From positions 1,630,001-1,694,000 of the forward strand of contig NZ_CP141608.1 in assembly GCF_035581345.1 (NCBI RefSeq): 64,000 nt of DNA, given 5' to 3'. Under the pieces are notes generated by a model that searched no databases, was not told the DNA's origin, and saw only the letters and a list, made by a program, of their open reading frames with translations. Positions within the stretch are counted from its first letter, which is position 1, and every line of letters starts with the position of its first letter. Both the position numbers and the translations under genes were made by a program. This document shows, in pieces, positions 62,752 through 64,000 of the stretch. The stretch comes from Pseudomonas sp. JQ170C (GTDB lineage: Bacteria > Pseudomonadota > Gammaproteobacteria > Pseudomonadales > Pseudomonadaceae).

Positions 62752-63414
62752 ATGAAGTTGTCGATCCTGTTCAAGCGTCACCGCCACGCCTTGTGTTCCC
62801 TGGCCCTGCTCGGTGGTGTCACGCTGCTGGCCGTGGAAGCCGTCGAAAGCCGCGCCGAGCCTGTGGATGGCGTCCAGACCCTGGTGTTTCTGCGCCACGC
62901 CGAAAAACCTGGCGAAGGCTTGGGGCAGCTCAATTGCCAAGGACTCAATCGTGCGCTGGACCTGGCCACCGTGCTGCCGGAAAAGTTCGGCAAAGCCGAC
63001 TATGTGTTTGCCGCCAACCCTTCCCGACATGTGGAAGAGGGCAGCAAGGATGACGCCTACAGCTACATTCGCCCGCTGATGACCATCAGCCCCAGCGCCA
63101 TCAAGCTCGGGTTGCCGGTGAACATCGACTTCGGTGCCAACGACACCGCCGACCTTGCCGACGAACTGCTGCAAGACAAATACCGCAACGCCACCGTCTA
63201 CACCGCCTGGTCCCACGGCTACCTGCCCGAGTTGATAAACACTGTGGCCGGCAAGGCCGTGGGCAAAAAACAGGTCATTACCGAAGACTGGGACGGCGGC
63301 GACTTCGACTCGCTCTATGTGCTGACCCTGACCTGGCATAACGGTAAGGCCAGCCTGCTCAGCCGCAACTACAAGCAGGGCCTGAACAACGGTGCGCAAA
63401 GCTGCCCGACCTGA
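62752..63414 (+). CDS. Periplasmic histidine phosphatase family protein
   Basis: ATG 62752 gives 220 residues starting with a signal peptide (MKLSILFKRHRHALCSLALL, cut near SRAEP). The histidine-phosphatase core motif RHAEK lies at 48-52 in VFLRHAEKPGEG, and a second catalytic His follows in YTAWSHGYLPEL. The substrate is unknown; secreted members of the family act on sugar or lipid phosphates. The longer frame from 62659 would remove the signal and is rejected. Confidence 0.82.
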   Translation: MKLSILFKRHRHALCSLALLGGVTLLAVEAVESRAEPVDGVQTLVFLRHAEKPGEGLGQLNCQGLNRALDLATVLPEKFGKADYVFAANPSRHVEEGSKDDAYSYIRPLMTISPSAIKLGLPVNIDFGANDTADLADELLQDKYRNATVYTAWSHGYLPELINTVAGKAVGKKQVITEDWDGGDFDSLYVLTLTWHNGKASLLSRNYKQGLNNGAQSCPT

Positions 63415-63426
63415 TGAGCCAGGCGC

Positions 63427-64000
63427 TCAACGCGCGACTTTGGCGATCTGCTCGCGGGCGCGCTGACTGAACAGTTGCAACAGGTCATCCAGGTGATGGG
63501 GATGACTTTCGTTGGCGCGGGTCAGGGCGTAGAGGGTGATCGGCAATGGCGGATCGAGTGGCCGCACGCGGGTGTGCTGCGAGCCGAGCGCGGTGAAGGG
63601 GTCGATCAGCGCAATACCCGCGCCGGATTCGACCATGGCCCGGGCCAGTGAGTAGGTCTGCACGCGAATGCCGATGCGCGGGGCCGGTTCCAGGTGTTTG
63701 AGGTAATTGCCCACTTGCGCTGCCAGCGGGTCACTGCTGCTCAGGCCGATCAGCGGCGCACCGGCCAGGGCCTGGACCGGCAACGGTGAGCCCTGGCTTT
63801 GCTCATCCCACCAGCCTTCCGGGGCCAGGGCGACCAGCACGCCGTGGGCCAGCGCCTGCGTGTTCAGGCCCGGGTGGTCGGGATGGCGCAAGGTCAGGGC
63901 AACATCGACTTCGCGCATCAGCAACTGTTGCACCAGTTCACGGCTGTGATAACTGGAAAGCTCGCATTCGGACTGCGGATGACGTTCGGACCACAGACTG
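63427..64000 (-). CDS. LysR-family transcriptional regulator (3' part only)
   Basis: The frame stays open to the window edge on the minus strand, so the helix-turn-helix half lies beyond 64000. The visible part is the effector-binding domain: REVDVALTLRHPDHPGLNTQ, LVALAPEGW, AGAPLIGLSSSDPL and MVESGAGIALIDPFTALGSQ. It is convergent with the phosphatase gene (12-base gap). The similarity is to LysR-type regulators of catabolic genes, but the target is unknown. Confidence 0.85.
   Translation of the reverse strand, partial: SLWSERHPQSECELSSYHSRELVQQLLMREVDVALTLRHPDHPGLNTQALAHGVLVALAPEGWWDEQSQGSPLPVQALAGAPLIGLSSSDPLAAQVGNYLKHLEPAPRIGIRVQTYSLARAMVESGAGIALIDPFTALGSQHTRVRPLDPPLPITLYALTRANESHPHHLDDLLQLFSQRAREQIAKVAR

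Overview
This 64 kb window is a high-GC gammaproteobacterial chromosome segment. The gene order (flgE-flgFGHIJKL, a KAS III gene, fliC-flaG-fliDST, fleQ, fleSR, fliEFGHIJ, hsbA-hsbR-hptB, fliK, fliLMNOPQR-flhB, flhA-flhF-fleN-fliA, cheYZAB-motCD-parC-parP-cheW, then ccmABCDEFGHI) is the polar-flagellum/chemotaxis super-locus of the genus Pseudomonas. The layout and the repeated short intergenic palindromes (core GGAGCGGGCTTGCCCCGCG) fit the P. putida / P. fluorescens side of the genus. Species cannot be fixed from this sequence alone.

Layout. Bases 1-9187: 3' end of flgE, a small secreted protein, then the rod, rings and hook-filament junction genes flgFGHIJKL. Bases 9500-15096: a beta-ketoacyl-ACP synthase III gene, flagellin, FlaG, the cap protein and the chaperones FliS and FliT. 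Bases 15267-19543: the regulators FleQ, FleS and FleR. Bases 19664-27939: the basal body and export-ATPase genes fliEFGHIJ, followed by the HsbA/HsbR/HptB partner-switching and phosphorelay module. Bases 28016-37095: FliK, the C-ring and export-gate genes. Bases 37107-40107: the number, placement and sigma factors FlhF, FleN and FliA. Bases 40200-49015: the main chemotaxis cluster with the MotCD stator and the ParC/ParP array-positioning pair. Bases 49117-51079 (minus strand): a second FliK-like protein next to a free-standing FlhB C-terminal domain. Bases 51242-58185: the complete cytochrome c maturation operon. Bases 58195-64000: ordinary chromosomal genes (lipoprotein, 2-hydroxyacid dehydrogenase, GFA-fold protein, a divergent LysR/EamA pair, FKBP isomerase, periplasmic histidine phosphatase, and a partial LysR).

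How the parts work together. The sequence shows a readable regulatory hierarchy. Sigma-54 sites with the correct 12-base GG-to-GC step lie before flgF, fleSR, fliE, fliK, fliL and flhA, with a weaker one before fliD. FliA (sigma-28) sites lie before fliC and fliS. FleQ, FleS/FleR, FleN and FliA are all encoded here, and HsbA connects the system to FlgM/FliA control. REP hairpins sit at the ends of transcription units, in two places starting at the stop codon itself.

Items most worth a second look: the fourfold repeated acidic motif that replaces the usual P2 region of CheA, beside parC/parP; the minus-strand FliK2 plus FlhB-C pair; an extracellular module shared once by FlgK and twice by FlgL; the low-GC flagellin centre; the orphan KAS III gene beside fliC; and a REP element that encodes the C-terminus of a transporter. 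I found no CRISPR array, insertion sequence, prophage, tRNA or rRNA.
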